A stretch of 64,000 bases of DNA, from the NCBI RefSeq assembly GCF_000174415.1, contig NZ_ACJM01000001.1, forward strand, positions 62,001 to 126,000, written 5' to 3'. Positions 23,964 through 33,154 of this stretch are shown in pieces. Every line of letters starts with the position of its first letter. Within the stretch, counting starts at the first letter, position 1. The DNA comes from Dethiobacter alkaliphilus AHT 1. Lineage in GTDB: Bacteria > Bacillota > Dethiobacteria > Dethiobacterales > Dethiobacteraceae. The translations under genes were made by a program, and so were the position numbers. Below the pieces are notes generated by a model, which was not told where the DNA came from, ran no database searches, and was given only the letters and a program-made list of their open reading frames with translations.

Positions 23964-24782
23964 ATGTTTAAAATCGGGATGTTTTCCAAACTCAACAAAA
24001 TATCGGTCAAAGCGCTGAGACACTATGACGACATAGGGTTACTTAAACCTGCATATGTGGATGATTTTACCGGCTACCGTTTTTATTCGGCCAGCCAGCT
24101 GCCGCGGCTGCACAGAATCCTGGCATTGAAAGGCATTGGTTTTTCCCTGCAGGAAATCAAATCGGCCCTGGAGCAAGACACTCCTGCCACAATGATTGAG
24201 ATCCTGGAAAGCAAACAACAGGAGATTGCCCGTGCCCTCAGAGAGGAGCAGGAAAAACTAAACCGCATTGAGTTTTATCTTGATTCTATTAAACAGGAGG
24301 CCAAAAATATGGAATATAATGTGCTTATCAAAGAATTGCCGGAAGTGATTGTGGCTTCAATGCGTAAGGTAATCCCCAACTACGAAGCTTTTAACACCCT
24401 TTATCCTGAAATGGGTAAACAAATGGAAGCACAAAACCTGACCTGCCAAACTCCCGAATATTGTTTCACCATCTACCACGACGGGGAATACAAAGAAACA
24501 GATATAGACGTGGAAATCTGCGAAGCCGTTACCGGGTTTGGTGAGGATACGGAAACCATGAAGTTTAAACGAATTGAAAAGGTAGAAACGGCAGCCTCTG
24601 TGATGCACAAAGGGCCGTACAGCACCATCGGTAAAGCCTACGCGGCACTGATGAACTGGATTGAACAAAACGGCTACCAGATAACAGGCCTGCCCCGCGA
24701 GTCCTATATTGACGGAATATGGAATAAAGACAATCCGGAAGAATGGCTAACAGAAGTGCAAATTCCGGTCCAAAAGTATTAG
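23964..24782 (+). CDS. MerR-family regulator with GyrI-like effector domain
   Basis: The 272-residue protein has an N-terminal MerR DNA-binding domain (FSKLNKISVKALRHYDDIGL, FTGYRFYSASQL, residues 1-70), a coiled linker (~75-115) and a C-terminal GyrI-like domain that binds hydrophobic drugs in BmrR and BltR. AAGGAG precedes ATG 23964. The promoter has the 19-bp MerR spacer, implying autoregulation. No efflux gene lies next to it in this window, so its wider target is unknown. Confidence 0.9.
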   Translation: MFKIGMFSKLNKISVKALRHYDDIGLLKPAYVDDFTGYRFYSASQLPRLHRILALKGIGFSLQEIKSALEQDTPATMIEILESKQQEIARALREEQEKLNRIEFYLDSIKQEAKNMEYNVLIKELPEVIVASMRKVIPNYEAFNTLYPEMGKQMEAQNLTCQTPEYCFTIYHDGEYKETDIDVEICEAVTGFGEDTETMKFKRIEKVETAASVMHKGPYSTIGKAYAALMNWIEQNGYQITGLPRESYIDGIWNKDNPEEWLTEVQIPVQKY

Positions 24783-24786
24783 AACC

Positions 24787-24817
24787 ACAAAGAGGCTCTG
24801 CTCGAGCCTCTTTGTTT
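24787..24817 (+). terminator. Terminator after the merR-like gene
   Basis: ACAAAGAGGCTC and its complement form a 12-bp stem with a 5-base loop, followed by TTT. Confidence 0.88.
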
Positions 24818-24893
24818 ACTTTTCAGGTAATCCTGGGATCTTACTTAAGATAGGCAGTTCTCATATCTGAGAATAATTACATCCTTAAAGACC

Positions 24894-24922
24894 TTGATTT
24901 TCAGGGCTTTTTCAGGCATAAT
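24894..24922 (+). promoter_or_regulatory. Promoter of tRNA-Sec
   Basis: TTGATT (24894-24899), 17 bases and CATAAT (24917-24922) place transcription start at or just before the tRNA 5' end. Confidence 0.6.
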
Positions 24923-24929
24923 AGCAGGT

Positions 24930-25026
24930 GGGAGTAGATGTCTACCTGGTGAGGGCCTTGGACTTCAAATCCAATGGCGGGCGTTGATCCGTCCGTGGTG
25001 GGTTCGATTCCCACCTACTCCCGCCA
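24930..25026 (+). tRNA. selC: tRNA-Sec (anticodon UCA)
   Basis: The 97-base gene has an 8-bp acceptor stem (GGGAGTAG/CTACTCCC), an anticodon stem TTGGA/TCCAA around CTTCAAA with UCA, a long variable arm (GGCGGGCGTTGATCCGTCC), a T arm with TTCGATT, and an encoded GCCA end. The 8-bp acceptor, long extra arm and UCA anticodon identify the selenocysteine tRNA. It reads the UGA in selD at 48405. Confidence 0.96.
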
Positions 25027-25080
25027 AAATACATTCATAAGTAACTCGGGGCATAAGTTTGCAATTGGCAAACTTATGCT

Positions 25081-25518
25081 TTATTTTATGCTATCCGTTT
25101 TGCTTAAAAGGAATTTACTGATTAAGTAGCCAGCCAGAGCTCCGACAAGGGCTGCGCCCATTGCCATAACCACATTGCCGCTAACCGAATGAACCATATC
25201 CGATTGTCCGGCAAAGCTTATCATAATCTGAACTGCGGCCCAGGTAAACATACTAAACAGGGCACTTTTTAAATAGAGATAATCTTCTCCTACATAACGG
25301 GTCATTTGATAAATGACGAAGCCGACCAGAGCACCCGTAAGCGGCGTTGTTAAAAGGCCGATGATCCAGCTTGGTTCGGCCATAAATAAAGAACTGTTCG
25401 TTTCAAAAATACTCAATGGGGTAAGGCCAAGAAGCTTGGCGATCTGAGTATACGCTTCAAAGATAAATGCAATTGCCATTCCGATTAAAACTGCATATAA
25501 TGGCTTATTGTATTTCAA
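25081..25518 (-). CDS. Membrane protein of unknown function (YqhR-like size and topology)
   Basis: The 145-residue protein has four predicted transmembrane helices, with an acidic loop GEDYLYLKSALFSMFTWAA between the second and third. It starts at TTG 25518 with GGGGCG upstream. I do not recognise a named domain with confidence; the layout resembles small four-helix proteins of Firmicutes such as YqhR. It converges on tRNA-Sec and is transcribed alone. Confidence 0.65.
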   Translation of the reverse strand: MKYNKPLYAVLIGMAIAFIFEAYTQIAKLLGLTPLSIFETNSSLFMAEPSWIIGLLTTPLTGALVGFVIYQMTRYVGEDYLYLKSALFSMFTWAAVQIMISFAGQSDMVHSVSGNVVMAMGAALVGALAGYLISKFLLSKTDSIK

Positions 25519-25654
25519 AGATTAACGCCCCTTTATGTGAATACTTAAGTTAGTATTTCTCAGCGATGGGCATAAAATGCTAAATATAATAAATGGCAGA
25601 TTATGGTCAAATTAATTTTGTGGCAAATAGGCACCATAAGAGGGAGGTGAGAAG

Positions 25655-26065
25655 ATGGATATCCCAATGTTTCGCATCTGGTACAAAGTTAAGCAGTCGT
25701 TTGACGCAGCGTCTAAGGAATGGACATATAAGTGGCAGATGTCTCCGGTACAGGTTTTGCAGATTCATACCGGCGAGGTTATACTTGACAGCAAATACGG
25801 CTTTGCAAACCGTATGCATAAAATCGGGCGGGACTGTATTTTAATGCAGTCTCTTGGTATTAAAGATGTAAACCAGAAGCCGGTCTATGTTGGAGACATT
25901 GTAAAGATAACAGATTCCCAGACCGGAAAAGAATATACCGGGCATGTGGAGGGAAGAGGGGCAGTATACTATGTTGATGTTCAGGGTGAAGAGTTATTTA
26001 TAAAAAGTGATATGGCCATGGAAGTACTGGGAAATGTTTATGAGCAACCAGAACTAAAACCTTGA
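25655..26065 (+). CDS. YopX-domain protein
   Basis: The 136-residue protein ends with the YopX pattern: DCILMQSLGIKDVNQKPVYV, GDIVKI, then EVLGNVYEQPEL. YopX proteins occur in phages and prophages and have an SH3-like fold of unknown role. GAGGTG lies before ATG 25655. No other phage gene is nearby, so this is either a domesticated prophage gene or a lone remnant of one. It is intact. Confidence 0.8.
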   Translation: MDIPMFRIWYKVKQSFDAASKEWTYKWQMSPVQVLQIHTGEVILDSKYGFANRMHKIGRDCILMQSLGIKDVNQKPVYVGDIVKITDSQTGKEYTGHVEGRGAVYYVDVQGEELFIKSDMAMEVLGNVYEQPELKP

Positions 26066-26210
26066 TTTACGAAAAAAACATACCCTAGTGATTAATGAAA
26101 GCTTGCAATCCTGAGGATGAGGCCGGCTTTTCTTTTTTTGTAATAATAACGGCCTGTGAAGGTGTTAGAATGATGATAATCAAAAAAACAAATAATCGGA
26201 GGTGATTAGC

Positions 26211-26375
26211 TTGTTGCGATGGGCGTTAATCTTCCTGGTTGTAGCCATAATTGCCGCAATCTTTGGTTTTACAGGCATAGCACAGGCTTCTGCTGACATT
26301 GCCCGGTTTATTTTCTTCATCTTTGTAGTATTGTTTGTATTGTCCCTTTTATTTGGTGGTAGGTTTGTCAGGTAA
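26211..26375 (+). CDS. DUF1328 (YtjA-like) small membrane protein
   Basis: This 54-residue gene starts at TTG 26211 with GGAGGTGA at 26198-26205. The product begins [20 protein letters not shown], then [11 protein letters not shown], a second helix and a GGRF end, the standard DUF1328/UPF0391 pattern of two membrane helices. Its function is unknown; relatives are often stress-induced. A strong terminator follows. Confidence 0.88.
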   Translation: MLRWALIFLVVAIIAAIFGFTGIAQASADIARFIFFIFVVLFVLSLLFGGRFVR

Positions 26376-26421
26376 ATATTAATAGTGATCTGGTTGTGAC
26401 TAGACGTATGCTTAGACATGG

Positions 26422-26455
26422 AAGCCCCCATCTCGCTAGAAAGATGGGGGCTTTT
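26422..26455 (+). terminator. Terminator after the DUF1328 gene
   Basis: AAGCCCCCATCT and its complement form a 12-bp stem followed by TTTT. Confidence 0.9.
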
Positions 26456-26578
26456 GATTTACCGGCCTACAAGCTAAGTTTCAGTTTTCATTGTGTTAGC
26501 AGGAATTTCATTATAGCAGTAGAATGCTACAAATATAATTTTGCAAATATTCTGAACAATATCTGAGGGGGAAGTGTC

Positions 26579-27781
26579 TTGTTGCAGGAGATCAACAGAA
26601 AAAAGCGTCCCATTATTTTAATTGCCGGCTGTAGTCTATTAAACTTTTCACTGGGTTCTTTTTATGCCTGGAGTGTTTTTTTGGAGCCATTGCAGCAAAC
26701 TCTTGCTGTCTCTCGTTCCGAGGTTAGCGCTGTATTTTCCTTTGCCACCATCTGTTTTACACTGGGCGTATTATTTGGCGCACCGGTTTACCGGCGGGTA
26801 CGTGCTGCTGCTGTGGCCTCCGGTGCGTTGCTGGTCGGGGCATTGGGAATAGCTGTTGCCGCCGGCAGTATGTCATTGCCTGTTGTTATTGTGGGCTATG
26901 GCATAATTTATGGTATTGCCAATGGCGTAGGTTATAATCTGACGCTGCAGCTGATTAATACGGAATTGCAGCATAATACCGGAGTAGCCACAGGGTTTGT
27001 AACCGCTTGTTATGCAGTGGGTTCTGTGGTCTCTGCGCCCATACTTGTTTATGCCATCGAAGCGCTTGGCGTGTGGAACACTTTTTATGCTTTGGCATTG
27101 TTTTTATTGTTTGCAGCGGTGATTGTGGGGATGTTATTGGTCCTGGCAGGCACCACCATGGCCTGTCCTCCTGTAGCAGTGTATCAGGATGCGGCACCGG
27201 TAAATAATAAAATTTTTGTTGTTCTGTGGTTTGGTTTTGGTCTGGGAGCCATGGCCGGCCTGATGGTAATCGGCCATGCTGCAGGGATTATCAGTGCGTA
27301 TGGGGGAGCTCCTGCTCAGATTGCACTGGGAACAATGTTTGTCAATATCGGCAATGTCACCGGTCGTCTTAGCGGAGGATGGCTAAGCCAGCACTTTCCT
27401 GCCAGGCGGGTTCTGACGGTGGTAATGGCTTCCGCTGCTACAGTTTTACTGGCCCTGGCTTTTTTCCCCATTGTCTGGGTTGCTCTTGTTGCTATGCTTC
27501 TCATTGGTTTTGCCTATGGAGCAAACGCCTGCACTTACCCGCTTTCAGTATCAGTCTATTTTGGCAGAGAACAACTGGCTAAAGTATTTGGTATGTTAAT
27601 GACGGCATGGGGGATAGCGGGTTTAACTGCACCCTGGATTGCCGGAGTGATATATGACGGAACCGGTCAATACAGATATGCGATTCTGGTGGCAGCCGCT
27701 GCTGCGTTAGCCGGTAGTATAATTAGCCTGGTGTTACCGGAAAAGCGACTTAGTGAACCTGCAATTTCCAAAGGAGCGTAA
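26579..27781 (+). CDS. MFS transporter, OFA (oxalate/formate antiporter-like) family
   Basis: The 400-residue protein has 12 predicted transmembrane helices with a central break. The N-terminal SLGSFYAWSVFLEPLQ and GYGIIYGIANGVGYNLTLQL are typical of OFA carriers, which exchange small carboxylates. GAGGGGGAAGTG precedes TTG 26579. A glycerate kinase gene lies convergent downstream; a carboxylate substrate is plausible but unproven. Confidence 0.85.
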   Translation: MLQEINRKKRPIILIAGCSLLNFSLGSFYAWSVFLEPLQQTLAVSRSEVSAVFSFATICFTLGVLFGAPVYRRVRAAAVASGALLVGALGIAVAAGSMSLPVVIVGYGIIYGIANGVGYNLTLQLINTELQHNTGVATGFVTACYAVGSVVSAPILVYAIEALGVWNTFYALALFLLFAAVIVGMLLVLAGTTMACPPVAVYQDAAPVNNKIFVVLWFGFGLGAMAGLMVIGHAAGIISAYGGAPAQIALGTMFVNIGNVTGRLSGGWLSQHFPARRVLTVVMASAATVLLALAFFPIVWVALVAMLLIGFAYGANACTYPLSVSVYFGREQLAKVFGMLMTAWGIAGLTAPWIAGVIYDGTGQYRYAILVAAAAALAGSIISLVLPEKRLSEPAISKGA

Positions 27782-27810
27782 CAAGAAAAATGACTGAAGG
27801 TTGCCAGTCT

Positions 27811-28953
27811 TTACTTTCTTAGAAAGGTGCCTTTGCATAACCGCAGCACCTCTTCTGTGGTATGCTCCAATAGAGCTGCGGTTTGGGAGATGGCCTGCTC
27901 TAGTTCCATTGGACCGGTGCAGATTGAAAAAAAGGCTGTAACCCCTTCCTGGTGAAGCGCTGTTGCTGTTGTTTCAACACTGCCGGCCAGGACCACAACG
28001 GGAACTTTTTTCTCCTTAGCTTTACGAGCCACGCCTACCGGCACTTTGCCATAGGCCGACTGGGCATCAAGTTTGCCCTCCCCGGTTATGATCAGATCGC
28101 AATTGGCCAGTTTTTCGGTAAAACCTACTGTATCCATAACCAGGTCAATCCCGGAGCGCAGGGAACCACCGAGAAAGGCCATGATGCCGGCGCCCAGTCC
28201 CCCTGCAGCGCCTGCTCCCGGGATTTGTTCCACGGCGATGTTTAGATCGCGCAAAATTATTTGCGCGTAATGTTTCAGGCTTTCATCCAGCTGGGCCACC
28301 ATCTCTGCGGTAGCTCCCTTTTGAGGGCCGTATATTGCCGATGCTCCTGTTGGGCCTGTTAATGGATTGTTGACATCACAGGCAACCAGAATCTCTGCAT
28401 CCTTAATTAATGGGTTTATCTGGGAGGTGTCAATGTGGGCCAGGCGGGCCAGTGCTGCTCCGCCAAAGGGGAGTTCGTTTCCTTCATGGTCTGTGAGGCC
28501 TGCCCCCAGAGCCTGAGCCATACCTGCTCCACCGTCATTGGTGGCACTGCCGCCTATCCCGATAATGAGCCTGGTAAAGCCTGCAGACAAAGCTGCTTTA
28601 ATTAGCTCTCCGGTACCATAGGTGGTGGCAATCAGAGGGTTTCTTTTTTCTTCAGGAACAAGAAGCAAGCCTGAGGCAGCAGCCATTTCAATGACTGCCG
28701 TTTCCCGGTCCCCCAGAACACCCCAAAAAGCCAATAACTCCTCACCAAGAGGGCCGGTCACTTTTTGCTTGCGGATTTCTCCTCCTGTGGCATTTACCAG
28801 TGCATGGACTAAGCCCTCGCCGCCGTCGGAAAACGGTAGCTTAATGATTTCTGCCTGGGGAAAGACCCGCTGTACGCCACGGGCCATACTTTCGGTTACT
28901 TCGGTTGCCGTCAGGCTGCCTTTAAAGCTGTCCGGTGCCAGTATAATTTTCAA
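27811..28953 (-). CDS. glxK: Glycerate 2-kinase (GlxK/GarK type)
   Basis: The enzyme phosphorylates D-glycerate, feeding it into lower glycolysis. The 380-residue product starts MKIILAPDSFKGSLTATEV and shows the family segments FSDGGEGL, GIGGSATNDGGAGMAQALGA, DVNNPLTGPTGAS and ITGEGKLDAQS. Length is normal. TTG 28953 has GAGGAG upstream with a nine-base gap. It is single and convergent with the MFS gene. Confidence 0.95.
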   Translation of the reverse strand: MKIILAPDSFKGSLTATEVTESMARGVQRVFPQAEIIKLPFSDGGEGLVHALVNATGGEIRKQKVTGPLGEELLAFWGVLGDRETAVIEMAAASGLLLVPEEKRNPLIATTYGTGELIKAALSAGFTRLIIGIGGSATNDGGAGMAQALGAGLTDHEGNELPFGGAALARLAHIDTSQINPLIKDAEILVACDVNNPLTGPTGASAIYGPQKGATAEMVAQLDESLKHYAQIILRDLNIAVEQIPGAGAAGGLGAGIMAFLGGSLRSGIDLVMDTVGFTEKLANCDLIITGEGKLDAQSAYGKVPVGVARKAKEKKVPVVVLAGSVETTATALHQEGVTAFFSICTGPMELEQAISQTAALLEHTTEEVLRLCKGTFLRK

Positions 28954-29116
28954 TATTAATCGCTCCTCAGGTTTTGTGATTTTTCTTAAGGCATCAACTG
29001 ATGTGCATGCCCTATATGGGCTGATTTTGACAGATAAGGGGTTAGTAATTTCATTATAAATTATAAATTTCTAATGTACAGAGCTAAACATAATTTTATG
29101 TTTGTTAAGCACTCTC

Positions 29117-29162
29117 TTGACAGTTGTGTAAATACAGCCCATAATGTTAGTATGTGCTAACA
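29117..29162 (+). promoter_or_regulatory. Promoter and TetR operator of the TetR/cupin operon
   Basis: TTGACA (29117-29122), 17 bases and CATAAT (29140-29145) are followed by the inverted repeat TGTTAG-N6-CTAACA (29145-29162). A matching 18-bp operator lies before the RND exporter genes at 33156-33173. Confidence 0.85.
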
Positions 29163-29255
29163 ATGCATGCTTGCCGTGGAAATAACGGTAATACTTGACA
29201 TTAATAGAGGGCTTGCGTAAGCTAAAGTTAGCTGACACTAACACTGGAGGGAATT

Positions 29256-29819
29256 ATGAAGAAAGCGGAAACACAACAGGCCATCTTAACAGCGGCAAAG
29301 AAACTGTTTATTACCAACGGATACAAAGGGACCACTACGGTGCAAATTGCCAAAGAGGCAGGGGTTTCGGAGATGACGCTGTTTAGGCATTTTTCCACCA
29401 AGGATGAAATTTTCCTTGCTGTCATCCACCCGCTGGTTTCGTATTTAGATAGTCTAGATGTTAACGAGCAAAGTGACGTGCGTAAAACTGTCCGGGATCT
29501 AATGGAGAACCAACTCCGCTTTCTGTTGGAAGAGCGGGACTTGGTACGGTTGGTGGTTATGGAAAGCTTTTTGGCCGAAAGAAATGAAAATCCCATTGCG
29601 GGTGTAATGGCCAGAATTGAAAAGGTGTTTTCAGTGTATCCGCTCAGGCAGAGAGAGCTGTTGGTACGATTGATAACCGGTTATATCCTTAGTGGAATTT
29701 TCGTGCCCAAGAAGACAAATTATAAAGAAGATCTGGAAATGTTTTTGCAAAATGCGATTGATCCGCTTCTGGAGCGGTTCGAAAAAGAAAGAGGTGATGG
29801 TGGTGCAGAAAATAGTTAA
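29256..29819 (+). CDS. TetR-family repressor
   Basis: The 187-residue regulator has the TetR helix-turn-helix at the N terminus (KLFITNGYKGTTTVQIAKEA, GVSEMTLFRHFSTKDEIF, residues 15-57) and an all-helical ligand domain. GGAGGG precedes ATG 29256. Two almost identical operators, one before itself and one before the divergent RND exporter at 33155, make the exporter its probable target. It overlaps the cupin gene. Confidence 0.92.
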   Translation: MKKAETQQAILTAAKKLFITNGYKGTTTVQIAKEAGVSEMTLFRHFSTKDEIFLAVIHPLVSYLDSLDVNEQSDVRKTVRDLMENQLRFLLEERDLVRLVVMESFLAERNENPIAGVMARIEKVFSVYPLRQRELLVRLITGYILSGIFVPKKTNYKEDLEMFLQNAIDPLLERFEKERGDGGAENS

Positions 29820-30156
29820 CATACTTTCCACTGAACCTGGCATGAAAAATATGGTCTTTAATAACCCGGATGTCAAAGCGGTGAAAGTAAAGCTTGAGGC
29901 CGGGCAAGCTGCGGAAAATTGTGTGGTAGATGCCCCTGTCTTGTTGTTTGTCATCGAAGGTGAGGGGGCGGTGGTAATTGAGAAAGAGACCTACCCTTTG
30001 ACTGAGGGTGATGTCACCGTGGTCCCTTCAGGGAAAAACCGGCATCTGCAAGCAGGGAAAGAGACATTCAGAGTATTGGCCGTTCAAAGCCATCAGGCAG
30101 ATAAAACCTGTGGGTTGTGCGCACTTCTGGAAGACTGTGTAAACCTGAAAATCTAA
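29803..30156 (+). CDS. Cupin-domain protein
   Basis: The ~117-residue protein has a single conserved beta-barrel: APVLLFVIEGEGAVVIEKET, then EGDVTVVPSGKNRHLQAGKE. The metal-binding histidines of enzymatic cupins are mostly missing. Three or four cysteines close the chain (TCGLCALLEDC). GAGGTG at 29791-29796 best fits GTG 29803; ATG 29797 touches it. The start overlaps the tetR stop, so the two are co-translated. Its role in the efflux circuit is unknown; ligand sensing is possible. Confidence 0.75.
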   Translation: MQKIVNILSTEPGMKNMVFNNPDVKAVKVKLEAGQAAENCVVDAPVLLFVIEGEGAVVIEKETYPLTEGDVTVVPSGKNRHLQAGKETFRVLAVQSHQADKTCGLCALLEDCVNLKI

Positions 30157-30170
30157 AAACGAAGTATGAA

Positions 30171-30208
30171 AAAAGCATCACCCCCATTGTGTTGGGAGTG
30201 ATGCTTTT
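30171..30208. terminator. Bidirectional terminator between cupin and RND genes
   Basis: AAAAGCATCAC/GTGATGCTTTT is an 11-bp stem with A and T runs on its two flanks, fitting convergent genes. Confidence 0.85.
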
Positions 30209-30214
30209 GTTTTG

Positions 30215-31600
30215 CTAGGCTGGGTTAACAGCAGAAACGGATTTTGTTTTGTTTCGGTCGAGCATAATGATTAGCGGGGGCAGAACAACCAAGGCGCTGA
30301 TAAGGCAAAATGTGATGTTAAGCAGGGTCACAACCCCAAATTCTCTGAGAATGAGGAAGTCTGAGAAAAGCAGGGCGCTAAACCCGCCGATGGTGGTCAG
30401 GCCTGATGCCAGAATTGGTTGCCCGATTTTGCTTACGGTTGTAACCATGGCTTCTTCCTTGGAGGCGCCTTTTGCTTTCTCTTCAAAGTATCTTTCCATC
30501 AAAAGAATTGTAAATTCCGTACCAATTCCGATAATTAAGGCCCCCATGGTTGCTGTTAGCGGCGTGTAATCCAGACCCAAAAGATACATGGCTCCCCCTG
30601 ACCAGCCGATAATAAGGCTGATGGGAAAGACCGGGACAATGGCTTTGAGGAAGCTGCGGTAAATAAACAGCAGTCCCATAAATACCAGTCCGATTCCCAA
30701 AAGTGACATTTCCATCCGTCCGCTGGTTAGGGCCGACAACATCTCGGCATCGATTACTGCCTGACCTGTAACGGTAGGTTCTATACCCTGCAGTTCATTA
30801 TCCGCCAGGTATTGATTAAGGTCATTAATAAAGGTCTTTACCGAATCGTTTTCTAAGCGGGCAATATTAAGGGTGATAATAGTTGTTTGCCGGTCTTCAT
30901 CAATAAAGAGCTTCCGCTGGGTTTCAGGGAGGTCGTCCAGAAAGTCCGACATGTTTTGTTTCGTAAGTGTTTCGTTGTCCACTGTCTCCCCAAACAGCCC
31001 GGTTATGGAGACTGTGCTATCGATGATTTCAGGGAACTGATTTTCCACTCCTGTGGTTAAGGTATCTACCCACGCCAGATTTTTATCGTCTAACAAGTCA
31101 GAACCCTGAACCATAATGGCCAGTTGGTCGGTGGAGCCCATCAGATCCCGAAATTCCCGGATTTCAACAAGTTCCGGAGTGTCCTGCGGCATAAAGGTTT
31201 CAATGTCTGTTTGCACTCCCACGTTTGTATCACCGAAAAACCCCCAGACTGTAATGGCCAGGCATATGGTGAGAATCAGGAACTTTTTGGACAGCACAAG
31301 CTTTGTCAGTTTAGCCAGCATTGTTTCCAACCACTTGTTTTCCGGGGGAAGTTGGCAGGCTTTTGCTGCTGTATGGTCACAGAAATATTTATCCCTGATA
31401 TACAGGTTTGTGGTAAGAATGATTAGGGCCGCCAGGAAGCTTACCGCAAGGCCCAGGGTCAATGTTTTGCCAAAATCGGCAATCATCGGCACCGGAGAAA
31501 TAAAGAGGGCGGTAAAACCCAGAATGGTGGCCACCATGGCAATCAAGACAGAAGGGCCCATATATTTGTAGGTGTTTCTAAAAATCCGGTTAAATCTCAT
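30215..31600 (-). CDS. RND (MMPL-type) exporter, C-terminal part
   Basis: The 461-residue protein begins in mid-domain with RFNRIFRNTYKYMGPSVLIAMVATILG, equal to transmembrane helices 5-6 of an MMPL-type RND protein, continues with helix 7 and the second extracellular loop (FMPQDTPELVEIREFRDLMG) and ends with helices 8-12 (GIGTEFTILLMERYFEE). The first four helices are in the preceding gene. ATG 31600 has its own GGAGG with nine bases spacing and overlaps the previous frame by 11 bases. It may be a true two-subunit permease or an old frameshift rescued by an internal start. Confidence 0.85.
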   Translation of the reverse strand: MRFNRIFRNTYKYMGPSVLIAMVATILGFTALFISPVPMIADFGKTLTLGLAVSFLAALIILTTNLYIRDKYFCDHTAAKACQLPPENKWLETMLAKLTKLVLSKKFLILTICLAITVWGFFGDTNVGVQTDIETFMPQDTPELVEIREFRDLMGSTDQLAIMVQGSDLLDDKNLAWVDTLTTGVENQFPEIIDSTVSITGLFGETVDNETLTKQNMSDFLDDLPETQRKLFIDEDRQTTIITLNIARLENDSVKTFINDLNQYLADNELQGIEPTVTGQAVIDAEMLSALTSGRMEMSLLGIGLVFMGLLFIYRSFLKAIVPVFPISLIIGWSGGAMYLLGLDYTPLTATMGALIIGIGTEFTILLMERYFEEKAKGASKEEAMVTTVSKIGQPILASGLTTIGGFSALLFSDFLILREFGVVTLLNITFCLISALVVLPPLIIMLDRNKTKSVSAVNPA

Positions 31601-33134
31601 TGTTGTTTGCCTCCTCAGTCACATATTCTTCCTCGTACCGGTTATGGAACTGGATTGAGTAATCTATGCCCAGTCCGATTAGAATGGGAAAGGCGGCCAT
31701 GGATACCATGGTCATGGGAATTCCCAGATGCGCCATCAATCCCATGGAAGCTACTACCGCACCGAAGTTAACAACCAAAGGGAAGAGGCGCCAGCGCACT
31801 TTAAACACCACAGAAACAATAATCACCATTAGAATGAGGGCACTGATGACCATTCTTTGCATGCTGCTTCTCATTTCTGTGCGTAGGGCAATATCCAGTA
31901 CCGGTTTGCCGGTTACTGTAACATCTGTGCCTTCTAACGGATCACGATCCAGAGTGTTGTTAATCAGGGTAACCACTTCTTCGATTTGGCTGTCTGCTGC
32001 ATTGCCGGTAAGGCGGACCACCAATAGGGCATTATAGTCATCAATAACCATCTGGGAGAACATGGGCCGCAGGTCACCGTCATCATATAAAATCATTTCC
32101 AGAGTGTCTTGATTGGACGGCAGAGCGGGACTCATAATGTTGCTGTTTTCTAACAACGTGTCCAGCCCCTGTGAGATATGGAGCAGCTTCTCCGAAAATG
32201 TTTCCAGCCCTTCACCCAGTTCTGCTAATTGGCTGATGTCGGGAATTTCGTTTTCCATTGCCGACAGCTGCCCGGACTGAGCCGTGAGGCCCTGCTGCAT
32301 GGCGGTGAGTCCGTCAGCAGTCTGCAGAGGTACTTGTTGCAGAGACTGTGATTCATCAGCAATGGCCAGCATATTGCTGCCTGCCTGGTTTAGCGCAGCA
32401 GCACTTTGCCGCAGGCCTGCTGTTTTTTGCAAAAGTTCCTGCTTTTCTTGTTCCGGCAGCGGCAGTTTTTGCAGTTCTGCCTCCAGACCGCCGCCAATCT
32501 GCTCTACATTTATCGCCACATCGGTTACCATGTTGCCGAACTCACCGTAACCGTTGGTGAGATTGTCAATACCGGTACCCAGTTGTTGCTGACCGGCAAT
32601 GAGTTGCTCCAGTGCTTTGGAGGATTGCTCAAACTGGCCGGTCATTTGTGAAAAATCGATTTCCGGCGCGTTTTCCTCCATTTCTGTCATGGCAAGAGCG
32701 ATATCACTCAGTCTTTCACTCATTTCCGCCAGTCCGTCACGCATCTCGCCCACATTGTCCAGGATGTTATCTGCCTGTTTTGCCGTGATGTGCCGGACTG
32801 TGGAGGCCGGTCCGATTACTGAGTACACATTCTCATTCTGCAGCAATCGTCTTTCCAGAGTATCAAATCGGTCTAAGTTTTCAACCGTCAGTAAATCGGC
32901 CATATCTTCAGTTTTTAGATGAATCATAATGTTTTCTCCGCCGAAGGTATTCTCCAGCTGGAGGTTGTTACGATAGGTATCTGTATCGGTTCTGATAAAC
33001 GTCTCATTTCCTGTAGCCATCCTGATTTGTAATACCCCTGCTACGAAAAAAACAGCAACCAGTAAAGCGCAAAACACGGTAAGAACCGGTTTCTTCATGA
33101 TCTTTTCGCTAAGCCTTGCGAATAACTTTTGCAC
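31590..33134 (-). CDS. RND (MMPL-type) exporter, N-terminal part
   Basis: The 514-residue protein has helix 1 near residues 15-35, a long extracellular domain with helical, coiled-coil-like heptads (about 120-330: EMRDGLAEMSERLSDIALAM and similar), and helices 2-4 ending GIDYSIQFHNRYEEEY, then stops. Family proteins continue without break. GTG 33134 has AGGAGGG upstream. A TetR operator lies 20-40 bases before the start. Exporters of this class move lipids, hopanoids or hydrophobic compounds; the substrate is unknown. Confidence 0.85.
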   Translation of the reverse strand: MQKLFARLSEKIMKKPVLTVFCALLVAVFFVAGVLQIRMATGNETFIRTDTDTYRNNLQLENTFGGENIMIHLKTEDMADLLTVENLDRFDTLERRLLQNENVYSVIGPASTVRHITAKQADNILDNVGEMRDGLAEMSERLSDIALAMTEMEENAPEIDFSQMTGQFEQSSKALEQLIAGQQQLGTGIDNLTNGYGEFGNMVTDVAINVEQIGGGLEAELQKLPLPEQEKQELLQKTAGLRQSAAALNQAGSNMLAIADESQSLQQVPLQTADGLTAMQQGLTAQSGQLSAMENEIPDISQLAELGEGLETFSEKLLHISQGLDTLLENSNIMSPALPSNQDTLEMILYDDGDLRPMFSQMVIDDYNALLVVRLTGNAADSQIEEVVTLINNTLDRDPLEGTDVTVTGKPVLDIALRTEMRSSMQRMVISALILMVIIVSVVFKVRWRLFPLVVNFGAVVASMGLMAHLGIPMTMVSMAAFPILIGLGIDYSIQFHNRYEEEYVTEEANNNEI

Positions 33135-33154
33135 AATTAGCCCTCCTGCATATT

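Noticed and set aside
24858-24873. Inverted repeat TTCTCA-N4-TGAGAA before tRNA-Sec as an iron operator
   Set aside because: The arms are in the opposite order to those at feoA, and tRNA-Sec is not expected to be iron-controlled.
25655-26065. A prophage around the YopX gene
   Set aside because: No integrase, capsid, lysis or replication gene lies within several kilobases on either side.
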